This document shows, one piece after another, positions 43,910 to 55,379 of a stretch of DNA of 64,000 nucleotides. Origin of the DNA: Carposina sasakii (Eukaryota; Arthropoda; Insecta; Lepidoptera; Carposinidae); the NCBI GenBank assembly GCA_014607495.2, contig CP053173.1:806001-870000 (forward strand). The letters run 5' to 3'. The translations under genes and the position numbers were made by a program. The notes beneath the pieces are model-generated. The model did not search any database, was not told the DNA's origin, and was given only the letters and a program-made list of their open reading frames with translations. Every line of letters starts with the position of its first letter. Within the stretch, counting starts at the first letter, position 1.

Positions 43910-45200
43910 CGGCTTGTTTATTATGACAATGTATCATCAGAAAAATAAAACTATATACTATATTGAACCCAAGTATAGATAGATCGTTAGAATCCTGTAT
44001 TCCCGCTGGCCCCATGATTTTGGCCCCATCGTGGGGACAGAATCCCGGTAGTGCCAAAAATGTATACCTACATTTATATACGATGATGAAGGCAGAATCG
44101 CAAAAGTGTGCAAACTACACGCATACCCAATTTTTACCTGTCACTCTATTTCAGGCGAGCCTACTGCAGCTCTTCGGGTACAAAGATACCCATTAACTGG
44201 AGACCAACAAGAAATCTATAAGAAATATTACCAAGTAAATCTAAAATTTAAATTAGTGCATACCACTTACCTAACTAATATTTAAATTACATATCAACCA
44301 TAAATATGAGCAATAGAAATCTAATAAATTACAGCCATCTACAAATGCATTACTTAATAAAATAATCAATTACGGTCCGTAATTCTTTGAACCAATTATC
44401 TTTCGTAATACCAACTCGTAATTTACTGTAATTATCTGTCAACTTATTGTGTAGTGACAAATTGGTGACTTGACTGACGTGTAAAAGCTTTGAAATGTAT
44501 GTAATAGTGACATGTAATGAGTTTTATGATGTCCCCAGTGGTTACCTTAAAACTACTGGTTGTCGATTGTGATTAAGGTAGGTATCTATCTGTGTCAAAA
44601 TTTCAATAAAATCTTTTTAGCCGGGCGCATAGTTGGTAGGTACTCCAATAATACAATATGTACCTAATATGTATTTTCCTTTTGAAATGCACACTCACGA
44701 AAGAACGAACTTGCTTTTTAAAAGTTTTTTTTTCAGTACGTAATTATAAAGCTATCGTCGATAAAAACCTTTTTTTTACCTTCTCATTTCTAAAAAGGTT
44801 AAAAAAAACTCGAATTGTCACATTACACTGTAAAATAAACCTTCAAAGCTCAACGTTTTGCGTAAGTACATTTTTCTAATTCTTTATCAACAGATACAAC
44901 GGTGCAAGAATAAAGCTACACCTCCGTAATATACACCAATCTTTCCAAATAAAGTATAGCTAAACACGTTGCGCAAGCTACACAGAGATGTACACCCTCA
45001 AACGTGTTGAACTACACTTCGCATTGCGAAAAATCTAAACTTTGTTAGTCGAGGTATACTCTAGGAGGTTGAGGTTACATCAAAAGACCTGGTTATTGTG
45101 AGCGACGTCAGAAACAGGCCGGAAACGGGTTAAAAAATGTCGCAGGCATATTGTTTAATCTGGCATATTAAACATTGCCTGGGGATTTTGCATTAATAAA
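43910..45200. other. No gene recognised
   Basis: AT-rich, with no ORF that resembles a known product and no clear repeat family. Confidence 0.4.
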
Positions 45201-45214
45201 AAACTGTCCTGTTT

Positions 45215-45345
45215 TAATGCGGGCCTTCACTAGAATACATCAGCATCGTGTCCCAGCTATGCGAATAGTTGATATAAAATCTCCTTTATGTTTCTGCAGT
45301 TCTGACTTGCACATTTCGGCTACACAACCGTGTGTATATCTATGT
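45215..45345 (+). repeat. Dispersed repeat D (internally deleted)
   Basis: GCCTTCACTAGAATACATCA is joined directly to the distal part TCTCCTTTATGTTTCTGCAG and ACACAACCGTGTG. Confidence 0.6.
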
Positions 45346-45451
45346 ATATATGAAAATTAAAAATAGTTTATTGACCATATTTACCTACAATACAGTTACA
45401 AATGGCACTTACATAGATAGGAGTATTTTTATACCAAGCTTACTATAATAA

Positions 45452-45720
45452 TCTATAATATAAAAATGAATCGTTAAATGTGTTGCTAAGCGCGAATCTC
45501 GAGAACGGCCGAACCAATTTCGCCCATTCTTTTTTAAGACTATTTCTTGAAGTACTTGAAGGATGGTTCTTACGGAGAGAAAAAATTTAAAATTGCCTGA
45601 ATAAGTCTAAAAATAACACTTTTCTATACTATAGTGGCTACCCACGACTTTGTCCACGTGAAAGGGCACTACTTACGAGTACACCCGTGCAATTTAGCAT
45701 TCCTTAAGTGAAATGTCGAT
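45452..45720 (+). mobile_element. Second Helitron-like family, adjoining a Helitron fragment
   Basis: TCTATAATATAAAAATGAAT after A at 45451, then GCGAATCTCGAGAACGGCC. At 45640 it meets an oppositely oriented piece, GGCTACCCACGACTTTGTCC. Confidence 0.5.
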
Positions 45721-46025
45721 GTCTGTAGAAGTATATAACTGTAGCACAGACATCGGCGCCCTCCATCGGTTTTATTGTTATTATGTACAAAGTTATAGTT
45801 ACGTAAGCCAGTACAACATTAATCAATAATATTTCCTCAATACACTATAGTAACCCTTCAATTACAAACGCCAATTTTTAGATAGCATTATATAGGTACT
45901 ATTCAGTTGTTACCTTAAATTAGGAACGATAAATTAGTGAATTGTAAAAGGTTTACATTATGTGTGTATCCGTGTGCGAGCATAGTAGAATATAATAGGT
46001 GCAAAGTTGCCAAACCTTATGTATA

Positions 46026-46358
46026 CAGGGTGATTTTTGGTCGTCAACGTTCCCGAAAACTACGGAATCTCCTCGTCATCACGATCATTTTTCTACATGG
46101 AAGCATACCTGGGAAGTGTCTGGTTTCCAAAATATTAGGGTCCAAAGTTGAGTAAATAGACTGCGTTTTTCTGCATAAATGCACATAGACGCGTGTAGCA
46201 AGATTTTTTCACGAAAAATAGTTAATATCTGTCTATAAAAAAGTACAACATGTAAAAAAAAAAAAAAAATTCCCAGCATTTTTTTTGGCATAAACTTACT
46301 TTATTTGATGTATAGAGTACGTACCCTTCGTTAACGGTGGCCACAAAAAAACACCCTG
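46026..46358 (+). mobile_element. MITE family A
   Basis: CAGGGTGATTTTTGGTCGTC to GTGGCCACAAAAAAACACCC, TG, TA on both sides; opposite orientation to 40852-41221. Confidence 0.8.
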
Positions 46359-46359
46359 T

Positions 46360-46825
46360 ATGTCTAGACAGAATGACATATACCAGATTTTTTTATAATA
46401 TACCTTTGTCATGTAACATTTTTACTGCACATTTTCGCAACAAGAAATGTTCAGATTTCTTTTCATGACACACAACAGGGATGAAACACACACTTGTAGG
46501 GGATGAATGACATTTGTCAGGGTGACGGGCGGAATATTAGCGTAAATCACCCCTAAACATTATTGTTTAATTTGTAACATGTTTTTACAAATTTTACCTA
46601 AAACATATTTTTGATTAACGAGCCTTTATCTTCACACCCCAGTGAAGATAAATCCATCTCTGAAGTTTTCAGTCGGAAGCAAAAAAGATAGTCAAGCGAG
46701 GGTGGAAATATAAGGAAAAGTTCTGTACTTACTACTCGTAGTTTGTTAAGAAACACGCAATGAACACAATTTTACATTATATACATTGATGGTTTTGTTA
46801 GGGCCAATATAAATTTATAATTTAG
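46360..46825. other. No gene seen
   Basis: Unassigned AT-rich sequence. Confidence 0.4.
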
Positions 46826-46827
46826 TA

Positions 46828-46945
46828 GCTGTTCGTCCGCGTGGACTACAGAACATAGATTATTCCTTCTCTGTAGGTATTCTTAAGTAAATTTATGCAA
46901 AATTTCAAAAAGATTAGTTAACACATATAGGTAGTTATCTTATCA
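46828..46945 (-). mobile_element. Helitron-type repeat fragment
   Basis: TAGCTGTTCGTCCGCGTGGA and CTACAGAACATAG with a degenerate body. Confidence 0.5.
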
Positions 46946-47575
46946 TATGTCTTCGAGAAACAGGCGGCGGTCAAAAATCGCAATGTTATTTCGAATAACG
47001 ACCGACCACACTGAACCCTAAAATTCATACCTAACCCATGTCCCAAGGATCTTTAAAAAGCGGTGAACACTAGCGACAATCCCGTAGCTTTCTGCGGCCA
47101 TATCTCAAAACTTTGGCGACCGGCCAAAGACCGCTCGAGCTATAGATGCGGTGAGTACAAAGTACGACACACGTTTTTGTCCTCGCACTATGACAAAGAC
47201 ACTCGAAGGCTTTTTGCTAATACAAATGTGTTTTGAAATCCAATTCCAATTTGGTCTCATTGGATGAAATCTGTAATGAATGACACCGTAGTTACCTTTT
47301 GTGGAGCAACACTCTGCAACACTGCTATTTCTTGATTTAAAAGGTAACAAACATGACGAACGATTAATTATATCAAAACGATTATACCATGATTATGGTA
47401 TCTAATTCCAACAACTCTCGCAGTGTCTTAATTTTAATATAAATACCTTCCTTCTTACCCAATATCATGTTCACGACTTTCTAATGATACCGACGCAATA
47501 TAAGCCGTTTAGAGTCTAGAGCATGCCAAAAAAAAAAATTTATACATACAAATCTACAAACATACTTAATAATTA
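46946..47575. other. No gene recognised
   Basis: An 81-codon minus ORF at 47105-47350 has mixed composition but no recognised domain and no clear splice context. Confidence 0.35.
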
Positions 47576-47760
47576 CATACCTATACATACAGTCAAAAAA
47601 CATAACCCATCTTTTTGGTACAGTCGGGTAAAAACATAACCCTTCTGGTGTAAAAAGAAGCCAGCTCCTTGCTTTGATTTGAACCTAGAACGTTAGGCTC
47701 AGCAATCAACCGCACCATTCCTAATGGCACTATCCTCATATGTTAGATCTCAAATACCCT
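47576..47760 (+). repeat. Dispersed repeat S3
   Basis: AAAAAACATAACCC and CAGTCGGGTAAAAACATAAC match 30720-30765. The inverse strand of 47670-47730 has a box-B-like GGTTCAAATCA. Confidence 0.45.
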
Positions 47761-47920
47761 AGGGCTCAAAGTTAATACTAGTTCAGAACTTATAAGCCCA
47801 GTTGGGTAGGTACGTTGAAATCGTTCAGAAGTTATTTTGACACTTTTTGAATTTATCTCACTAAAGTTTTAGCTGAAAATGTTTTGCCATGCGATAAACA
47901 TTCATGTATTTATACTAAAA

Positions 47921-48118
47921 CTAGTGGATGCCCACGACTTTGTCTGCAATAACTTTAAAATTTCCCTTATTACAGTTTCCCTGGGAATTTTTTTGATGTT
48001 TCTGGAACAATATGGCATAACGTCAAAAGGAATAAAGCAGCGCAATATGCTCATCAATTTAGGGAAAAAAATTCTCCGGACCACCTGTCAAAACCAAATT
48101 TCATCCACATCAAATCAA
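47921..48118 (-). mobile_element. Helitron-type repeat (degenerate)
   Basis: CTAGTGGATGCCCACGACTT at the end, with a divergent body including ATATGGCATAACGTCAAAAG. Confidence 0.55.
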
Positions 48119-48145
48119 GTAAATTAAATAACGTTGCCAATATGT

Positions 48146-48300
48146 AATTTAGAAAAGAGATGGTAAAATTCTTCATCCGAGTAATTGACCCGGTAGCTCA
48201 GTGGTTAGAGCAACTGGCACGGTATGCAGTGGTCGTGGGTTCGATTCCCACTCGGGTGAAGAATTTTTTCCATTTCTTTATTAATAATTTTATAAATAAA
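48146..48300 (+). mobile_element. tRNA-core inverted-arm element T, best copy
   Basis: Arms at 48153-48182 (AAAGAGATGGTAAAATTCTT...) and 48250-48279 (ACTCGGGTGAAGAATTTTTT...) are inverted repeats of about 30 bp. The 72-nt core 48187-48258 has D arm GCTCAGTGGTTAGAGC, box B GGTTCGATTCC at 48238-48248 and a fully paired T arm. The anticodon stem does not pair, so it is not a functional tRNA. Confidence 0.7.
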
Positions 48301-48619
48301 TCTTCATAAGAAGCCATCAGAATATCAATACCGAAACTTTCGAATATAATGTCCCCAGATCTTAACTATAAAGGACGTTACACACGACCGCCCATATACC
48401 GGATATCACGGGATATCCTGTACGTGTATCGCGTCCCTTTGATCCTTTGTCGTAATATTACGTCCATTTACTATGACGTTTTACGACGGCCCCACACTAA
48501 CTTAACATGGGTGATTTTGATTTTATTGACCATTTCGGAAATGGTTATATATTTTTATGCAAAACGATTTCGTGCGTGATCTAGTGACAATATTCTGAAT
48601 TATTTTAGACGTTACTACG

Positions 48620-48850
48620 ATTCTTGTGCTGATGCGAGGCTTCACTAGAATACATCAGCTGCATCTCCTTCCGTGCATGTCGTAAGAGTCGACTAAGGAA
48701 CTCAGGAGCGTTCTCTCAGGCGATGGTGCTAGCATAGCTGTCACTAGGTAAACATTTACATGTCCCGCTAAGCTAAACGTCTCAGTGGGATCTTATTCGT
48801 GATCTTGCAGTTCTGGCTACCTCGTTTTGGGATCATATCTGGGTATATAT
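48620..48850 (+). repeat. Dispersed repeat D, most complete copy
   Basis: Runs from TGCTGATGCGAGGCTTCACT through GTCGTAAGAGTCGACTAAGG and GCTAAGCTAAACGTCTCAGT to TTGCAGTTCTGGCTACCTCG. Confidence 0.7.
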
Positions 48851-49390
48851 GTATTTATGTACGCTGCTATTCAGTAGTTAAAATTTTCAGATTTTACTGA
48901 ATTTCTTTTTTGTCTTTAGTCTAATCTTTGGCAAAATGACTTTCGAAGGAAATAGTATTGCGCAGACCTCATGAAAAATGATGATGATGACAAACACTTC
49001 GTAGAAAAAAAAACTCAAAATGATTGATATAATAATCCAGAAATGCTCAAAGCAAAATATCTCGGAAATCCGTGTCCAATACATTTGCATAGTGCGAAGC
49101 AAACAACGAAGGAAAGGTAAATAAAAAACCGTAAAAGGAAATACGACAACTGCAAAGAGGCGGTCACAGTTTTACTGTACTGGTCGTGGAAGTAAAAAAA
49201 ATGCCGGAAATTGCTGGAACTATATTAGAAAAGTCTCAATCCTTTTATTGAGCATTTAAGCAATAGTAGGTAAATCTGCAACAGACAATAATAATAACCT
49301 CATTTACATATAAAACCGACTGCGTAAAAACTTACATAAGTTTTTGTAAAACATAACTTATAATGCGGGTTAAAAAGGAATGCGAAAGAA
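48851..49390. other. No gene seen
   Basis: AT-rich; only short ORFs. Confidence 0.4.
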
Positions 49391-49394
49391 GAAA

Positions 49395-49550
49395 TGGTTT
49401 TTAGCAGCTATGTATTTATGGTTGCATGCTAGGTGCTTGGATCTGGCTTCTCGTTGCGACAGTAGTGTCTTGTGTTCGCGACCATGACTCGGCAGATCCG
49501 AGGGTCAGCGGAGGGTGTAGGGCCCGGTGGTGGGCGACCCCTCAATGGAG
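49395..49550 (+). repeat. Repeat G, partner of 56797-56946
   Basis: CTTGGATCTGGCTTCTCGTT, GATCCGAGGGTCAGCGGAGG and GGGCCCGGTGGTGGGCG appear inverted at 56797-56946. The GC-rich end matches the hairpin MITE at 34467. Confidence 0.65.
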
Positions 49551-49989
49551 GTTTTTAAGTAACTGATATACAAATTGAATGAATAGATGATGAAACAAAA
49601 GATACAGAGATTTTGATGTTACACCACTCTCAACCATTTAAAACCATTTCTTAAGGGCCGATTTTTCCAATTCTATATATATACAGCTGATACTTTTATT
49701 TGATAAAACAAGATACTCGTATAATATAATAATTATAATGGTAAACGTCAGTGTCCGTGACAACCGGTCACAAAACGCACAACACCAATTCACTTTCCCA
49801 TTAATCCCGCCGTCTATCCCGGGAAATTCGGTACGCGACGTAAAAACAACCGATACTCGAAGATAGATAGGAGATGAAATAAAAGAGAGCGCGATTTCCC
49901 GCGGGATCTAACACTGTTCGGATAAGGCTGGCTGCAGAATTACTGATTTGTCCTTTTAAATTACGAGTTTTGCGACAAGTAAACCTTAA

Positions 49990-50185
49990 CCATGCTTCGC
50001 TAGAATACATCGAGAGTCGACTAAGGAACTTTGTTAACACGTTCACTGCCGGCAGATTTTCTTAGTTGCCTAGTGGCAGAAACGCAAATAAGCGTCGTGT
50101 CGGCGCGTGGCACCTCTAAAAAACCCAGGAAACGTATATGCGATACGTAGTCGGCGGCAGTGGATGTGTTAACCTAGCAACGTGC
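49990..50185 (+). repeat. Repeat D split by a piggyBac-type MITE
   Basis: TCGCTAGAATACATCGAGAG, TCGACTAAGGAACTTTG is followed by the MITE and resumes CCTAGCAACGTGCTACTGAT. Confidence 0.6.
50034..50172. mobile_element. piggyBac-type MITE, complete
   Basis: TTAA at both ends (50034-50037, 50169-50172). Inner ends CACGTTCACTGCCGGC and, inward from the right, CACATCCACTGCCGCCG. 139 bp including the TTAA sites. Confidence 0.8.
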
Positions 50186-50235
50186 TACTGATTATTTATG
50201 ACTGCCCATGTGGTGAAAATTTTACGTTTCTACAA

Positions 50236-50526
50236 TTAGCGGTTACGTCTGTGCGCGCGTTTATAATGTCGTTGGTAATATCTCCATAGGTCATAAGATA
50301 CATTAGGAAGTTTACGACAGAAATGGACATAACTTCTTCCCAACAATCCAATATGACTTACGTAAATAGTAGCCAGTATGCGGTGACCCTTATCCAGATT
50401 TTTGGTACATCGCTTTCGTTGCTCAGGTGAGAGTTCAGCCCACATACCTACAGCGAAATTGGAAACACATAGGTGTCTGATTGAAGAGGTTCCGATTTTA
50501 TTCAATCTTCCAGGAAACTTCAGCAT
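50236..50526 (-). CDS. Candidate small basic protein, 96 aa, possible mitochondrial targeting
   Basis: An unbroken ORF outside any repeat I could recognise. The first 30 residues (MLKFPGRLNKIGTSSIRHLC...) hold Lys, Arg, Ser and hydrophobics but no acid until Glu31, as in mitochondrial presequences. The middle has LSPEQRKRCTKNLDKGHRIL, and the C-terminus is strongly basic (YYQRHYKRAHRRNR). An in-frame GTAAGTCAT inside the ORF could be a donor and shorten the coding part. Upstream on the same strand a separate 30-codon ORF (from about 50622) begins MSMSSPRKANTK. I do not recognise the product. Composition looks coding, but expression is unproven. Confidence 0.35.
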   Translation of the reverse strand: MLKFPGRLNKIGTSSIRHLCVSNFAVGMWAELSPEQRKRCTKNLDKGHRILATIYVSHIGLLGRSYVHFCRKLPNVSYDLWRYYQRHYKRAHRRNR

Positions 50527-50703
50527 AATTCAATTAAAAAATACTCTTACATGTAAACAAGGTAAATAACGGGCAATCGGCATAGATTTAGTATTAGCTT
50601 TTCTTGGAGATGACATAGACATTGTTTTTTTATCGTGAAAACGCACTGTTTTTTAATTACTAGTGAGGATTAACTAGTAACTAGAATTTTATTATACTTA
50701 CTA

Positions 50704-50921
50704 CTAGTGGACGCCCGCGACTACGTCCGCGTGGACTGCAGAAAAAACAAAATGTCGAAAATATCCGGGATAAAAACATTTTCCCGGGATAAAAAGTAAC
50801 CTATATGTTAAGTGGGACCTGTCACAATATATTCCTGAAAACTGCATCGAAATCGGTTCAGCCGTTTCTGAGATTAGCGTGCACAAACATATATCCGTTA
50901 CAATTTTATTATATGTATAGA
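50704..50921 (-). mobile_element. Helitron-type repeat, complete
   Basis: CTAG, GGACGCCCGCGACTACGTCC, full body (ATCCGGGATAAAAACATTTT, ATCGGTTCAGCCGTTTCTGA) and TTATATGTATAGA before T: 218 bp. Confidence 0.85.
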
Positions 50922-50924
50922 TAG

Positions 50925-51390
50925 ATTCACCGTAGGAACCGAACCCGCCCGCTTTAGGATATAAACAAAGAGATATTTGATGAAATCTAGCCTTAAAATT
51001 AGTACAAGTCACTAAAAATCTTATACTATTGTAGTAAGGTTGAAATCTGTGTGACTGTAATAGGTACTACTTGTTTTCGATACTACAGTCCATTTTCCGA
51101 CATTCAAAGTTAAAAGGGTGAATTGATTAGTTTCACACTAGCGCCTTTGAAACGCCTGTAATATTTTATTTATCACTATTTAAAATAATAAACCTACATC
51201 GCATTCACTACAATAATGGAAAAAACCTTTAATAAAACTGGGTATACGAGTATAATATGTAATTCGATTGAATGACGCTTGAGGCTTATGTATGACAAGC
51301 GTTACAATAATATCTATTGAATAAACTTAGGGTTAACGACTATTTTGCAAGAAAAAATCCTCCATTTAAGCTTTTCATAATAATTGATTA
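50925..51390. other. No gene seen
   Basis: Unassigned AT-rich sequence. Confidence 0.4.
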
Positions 51391-51391
51391 A

Positions 51392-51649
51392 TTATGCTTT
51401 ACAAATAAAAATATACTAATCCATTTATTGGTAATAATAAACTAAGCAAAGACGTTGTCTTAACTAAGTAAAAGCAATTAATTATTTATGCATTTTTGAT
51501 TGCAATAAAAATATTCCATTTTATGCTTTACAAATAAAAATATACTAATCCATTTATTGGTAATAATAAACTAAGCAAAGACGTTGTCTTAACTAAGTAA
51601 AAGCAATTAATTATTTATGCATTTTTGATTGCAATAAAAATATTCCATT
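51392..51649. repeat. Perfect tandem duplication, 2 x 129 bp
   Basis: The unit beginning TTATGCTTTACAAATAAAAA is repeated head-to-tail with no mismatch that I can see. The upstream flank CCATTTAAGCTTT (51362) also recurs at the far end. Confidence 0.9.
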
Positions 51650-51934
51650 TAAGCTTTATGTCCTATGTTTTCTATATGAAAATGGAACATACCATACCTT
51701 AATTCTAAGGTACCTACACTATAATATCCCTACAACTTAAACCTAATATGCAACTTGCCATCGACATAAGCATACACAAGTGTGAAAGAATGTCGTTTTG
51801 ATTTATTTCCTTTGGCTCAGATGTAAAACCGTAGGGAAATAGAAGGTTTTCTGCTAAATTAGTAGTTTTATAAATTAAATCCGTCAGCTAAGTTATTTGG
51901 CCGACTTTTAGAGTCGACTAGTAACTCAGGGAGT

Positions 51935-52070
51935 CGATTTCCTGTACTGATGCGGCGCTTTACTACAATACATCAGTTGCATCTCCTTTCGTGTATGTCG
52001 TAAGAGTCGACTACGGGCATACCCGCAGGTGATAAGCTAGCAACTTGTCAGTGACGATTTACTTGTACTT
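51935..52070 (+). repeat. Dispersed repeat D
   Basis: GCTTTACTACAATACATCAG, GTATGTCGTAAGAGTCGACT and GATAAGCTAGCAACTTGTCA. Confidence 0.65.
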
Positions 52071-52134
52071 GAAAACAATCGTCGAACACTACAAAAATAT
52101 TTTTTCACTCCTAATCATCTTTTCCCCATAATTT

Positions 52135-52225
52135 TATGGGTTTAGCGCACGCAATTCTTTCAAAACTCATGTTGCCAAGGATTTTGCGTTTGTTTTGAGG
52201 CAGGCTGCCTGCCTGACGCCAAGCC
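52135..52225 (-). repeat. SINE body fragment, as at 35104
   Basis: The reverse complement has TTGGCGTCAGGCAGGCAGGC and TTGGCAACATGAGTTTTGAA. Confidence 0.55.
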
Positions 52226-52302
52226 GCCATTTATAAGAAAACCAAAAGAACAAGCAAATATGAAATAAGTCCGTGCCCATTATTTACCCTGTTTACCTTT
52301 AC

Positions 52303-52323
52303 ATATATATATATATATATACA
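52303..52323. repeat. AT microsatellite
   Basis: About nine TA dinucleotides in a row. Confidence 0.9.
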
Positions 52324-52545
52324 TTACATATGACATGGAGATTTTCCCATTGGATTCGTCGGTCGCTAGGTGCAAAAGAGGGACTTTCAAAAGATAAATC
52401 CTTTCTTTGTATCTTTATTTACTTCGGGGACAACAACGTAGGTTATTTCAGTTCTCAGTGAAAACACTAAATACCTAGTTTTATGGACGAAGGCACAGGC
52501 TTTATCTAGATAAGAAAATTATAAGTTTTTTAGTTTATATTTAGG

Positions 52546-52870
52546 CTAGTATACGCCGGCGACTTCCTCCGCGTGGACTTAAAATTTAATAAACTATGAA
52601 TACTTACCTTATTTATATCATAACTATAAATTAAAATAATAATAATGAAATTATCAATAAATATTTTATAATTAATATAAAAAATAACCTTCATACCTAT
52701 TATGCTATACAGATTTTCATCTCCTATTTTAACCCAATGCAGCTCTTATTTCGGAATACAGCAACATTTTAAAAGTGCTTTCTCATAAATAATATCAAAT
52801 TTCATTTAAATCGGTTCAATTGTTTCAGCGTAAGAGCAGGACAGACAGGCCGAAATATATATATTTTTTG
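52546..52870 (-). mobile_element. Helitron-type repeat, degenerate long copy
   Basis: CTAG, then ACGCCGGCGACTTCCTCCGC; later AAATCGGTTCAATTGTTTCA and GCGTAAGAGCAGGACAGACA. Confidence 0.55.
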
Positions 52871-52874
52871 GAAA

Positions 52875-53500
52875 AAAGGGGATACTTCGTGCTAAAAAGC
52901 TCTTCACACCAACTATAATTTCACAAGGGGTCTTCATTATTCAGAAGTTAACTAACTCTCGAAAATAACACCCATTTTTGTTGCGAAAAACAGTCCGTAT
53001 TTAATTGGACGAGCTTAAGGGACGCTATTTAACGGTCGGTGGAGTACAAAATTCAGATCTCAACGCGGAGCAAGCACATGGAGGACATCCCATTATCAAT
53101 GTAAAATTGCTACCGTGAATAGACCACGCAGCGCGGTATGGACCAATTTTATTAGCTATCTTTTGCAACTTTCCCCAATCGGATACTCTGATATATGATC
53201 TTTTTTTACCCGCCAACGGCAACTCTCAAAAGGAAGTGATCTGTGTATGGTTTTTATTGTTATGAGTTCCATCACGGCGGTAAAATTACTCATCCGTTTT
53301 TGACTCAAACCTGTTAAAGTTTCCATAAGAAACGTAGCCGAAAGGGAATTTTTATAGCGCAGTGCTAAACTGTAGTAATATATAAAACTACTCTCCCATC
53401 GCGCTTTCAAACAGTACCATTTCAGCAACATCTAGGCCTTGAGCTACGTTTTACACAGAGTACCTAATTTACATTACGCATTCTTATAATACTATATTCT
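52875..53500. other. Possible unique segment with a 91-codon minus ORF
   Basis: 53156-53431 (minus) is open for 91 codons (MLLKWYCLKARWESSFIYYY ... YPIGESCKR) and overlaps a second minus ORF at 53025-53222. No domain recognised, so I do not call a gene. Confidence 0.2.
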
Positions 53501-53505
53501 GAATA

Positions 53506-53845
53506 AAGCGGTAATAGCCCAGGGGTAAAACATGCACCTTCCAAGCGGGAGGCGTAAGTTCGATCCCAGTCACGGGCCTGTACCAATGAATTTATTTCAT
53601 GTACAGATTTTAATGTTGCAAAATTGTCACTTAGCTCGTGCCTTGGAAAGCACGTAAAACCGTTGGTCCTACGCCTGATCTCTCTCCGGTGATGTCGGCT
53701 TTCCGTCCCATCGGACTATATAGTGAGGGAATAGAGAGTGCATCTGTGTTTGCGCACACACTTGTGCACTATAATATTTCCTGCGTACTTGGCCAATCTC
53801 CGTAGAGATTGGTCGCCTTGGCCGAATACGGTCGGAAATCATCAT
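53506..53845 (+). mobile_element. tRNA-derived SINE S2, most complete copy
   Basis: Head GCGGTAATAGCCCAGGGGTA, box B AGTTCGATCCC, then body AAACCGTTGGTCCTACGCC, CCGTCCCATCGGACT, GAATAGAGAGTGCATCTGTG and CCAATCTCCGTAGAGATTGG. Confidence 0.75.
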
Positions 53846-53849
53846 TCTG

Positions 53850-54740
53850 AATAAACCTTGTTATGCCACCTCCTCCTAACCCCTCCTTAGTGGATCTCAG
53901 TTACACCCTGTTGCCTCTGATGTAACGGGTTAAAAAACGTCACGGGGGCGGTTCTTAAACGTGTTTCGACGTCACCCTTGCGGCAAATTTGTTTTTGTTT
54001 ATTAATTATTTTTCTTTTCGTATTTTCATTAAAGTTATCTTTTTGTGCGTAAAAGGACAGGTTAAAGATTTTTTTTTGACACGGACAGTCGTTAGTTATT
54101 TATAATAACCAAAAGTATTGATCAATACCATATTTCGTTACCGAAGCGAAGTTACGAGTAGTTCCAAATAAATATTTACTGACTTTTCTATTTTGCAAAA
54201 ACACGAAACGCAGTCATTAAAAAAAACTGTTGAAGCTCGTTCAAAAAATAGGTTAGTCTCTACTGGGTTCCGTTCCATATTTTGAATTCAAATGAAAGTT
54301 TGTCAGCTGGAACTATTGTTCGGTGTTCGAAGTACAATTGATACTGGTTTGCTTTTGAAAAAACCAGCATAAACTAGATAGAGGCAGATAAAACTGGATA
54401 AAAGTATGGCAACTGAAAAATCTCTGCAGTAGACCGATTCACACTTGTATGAATGCAAGTCCGTGTTTCACGAAAAACGAGTCATTCCATGAAGAATGTA
54501 TAAAAGAGGAGGTGGGACTATGCACTGAGTCGTGTGGCAAACGTGAGGCCATGACGTCATGATTGGGGCGGAGCTTCAGGGCCAATGTAACGCAGTAGCT
54601 GTAACCACACGCTTTCAGTGTTTTCCGCCTCAGAATCATCAATATCAATATTTGCCTGACTGTCACAAACACCCCGTATAAAGTATATATGTTATAAGTA
54701 GGTATGTATATATTTTTGCAAGTAGGTATGTATATATATT
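53850..54740. other. No gene recognised
   Basis: A 139-codon minus ORF (54439-54858) overlaps the GAT-tail repeat and is rejected. The rest is unassigned. Confidence 0.4.
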
Positions 54741-54744
54741 TGCC

Positions 54745-55012
54745 GCGTGGTGCCGGCAGAATAGAATTCGTACCACCCCATATCTGCCCGTGGGTATCGT
54801 ACGAGGCGATTAAGGGTTTCCGGGAGGTGGTCAGTAGCGCCTCCCGTGTTGACAACATAGTCCAAAATACAAACTGCGGTCACCAACCCGCCTGCCCAGC
54901 GTGGTGACTATGGGCAAACACCCCCCATGGCAGTCTTGTGGCGTGCCCTGGGGGAGGCCTACGTCCAGCAGTGGACTGCAATAGGCTGATGATGATGATG
55001 ATGATGATGTAT
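54745..55012 (+). repeat. GAT-tail repeat, complete with GATGATGAT tail
   Basis: CGTGGTGCCGGCAGAATAGA through GTTTCCGGGAGGTGGTCAG to CAGCAGTGGACTGCAATAGG and a GATGATGATGAT tail at 54988-55008. The last frame reads EAYVQQWTAIG, akin to the RTE ORF end. Confidence 0.8.
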
Positions 55013-55375
55013 ATATATTTTTTTAAATAAAAAGTATACTTTCACAACTCAGGTGTTTGACACCAACCACAATAATTCGATGGATTACTCGTATTAACTC
55101 GATTGGTCATGCCTCTCGCTTGCCCTTCACCCAAATGTCGGCCAAAAACGTCGGTCTAACTAAAATTACGGCCAAAATGGCTGCCAAACACCAGAGATGT
55201 CGGTAAATAAGACAATTGAGTCTGGGACTTAGGTCGTTCGAAAAACAAAGTTCCCGCCGCTATTTGAAGTCTGACCATTCCAGGGTAAGTGTCACACCGA
55301 AGTGTAATTCGAATTTGGAAAGAAGCATGGTACCAACATAAGAGATACTATAGGCAGATTATTAGAGTACTACGT
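55013..55375. other. No gene seen
   Basis: Unassigned; 55130-55200 repeats GCCAAAA(A/T)-type words. Confidence 0.35.
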
Positions 55376-55379
55376 TAAT

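Noticed and set aside
48187..48258. Functional tRNA gene
   Set aside because: Box B and the T arm are good, but the anticodon stem does not pair and the same core is embedded in a dispersed element; treated as tRNA-like.
54439..54858. 139-codon minus ORF as a gene
   Set aside because: It overlaps the GAT-tail repeat and simple repeats; no protein-like signature.
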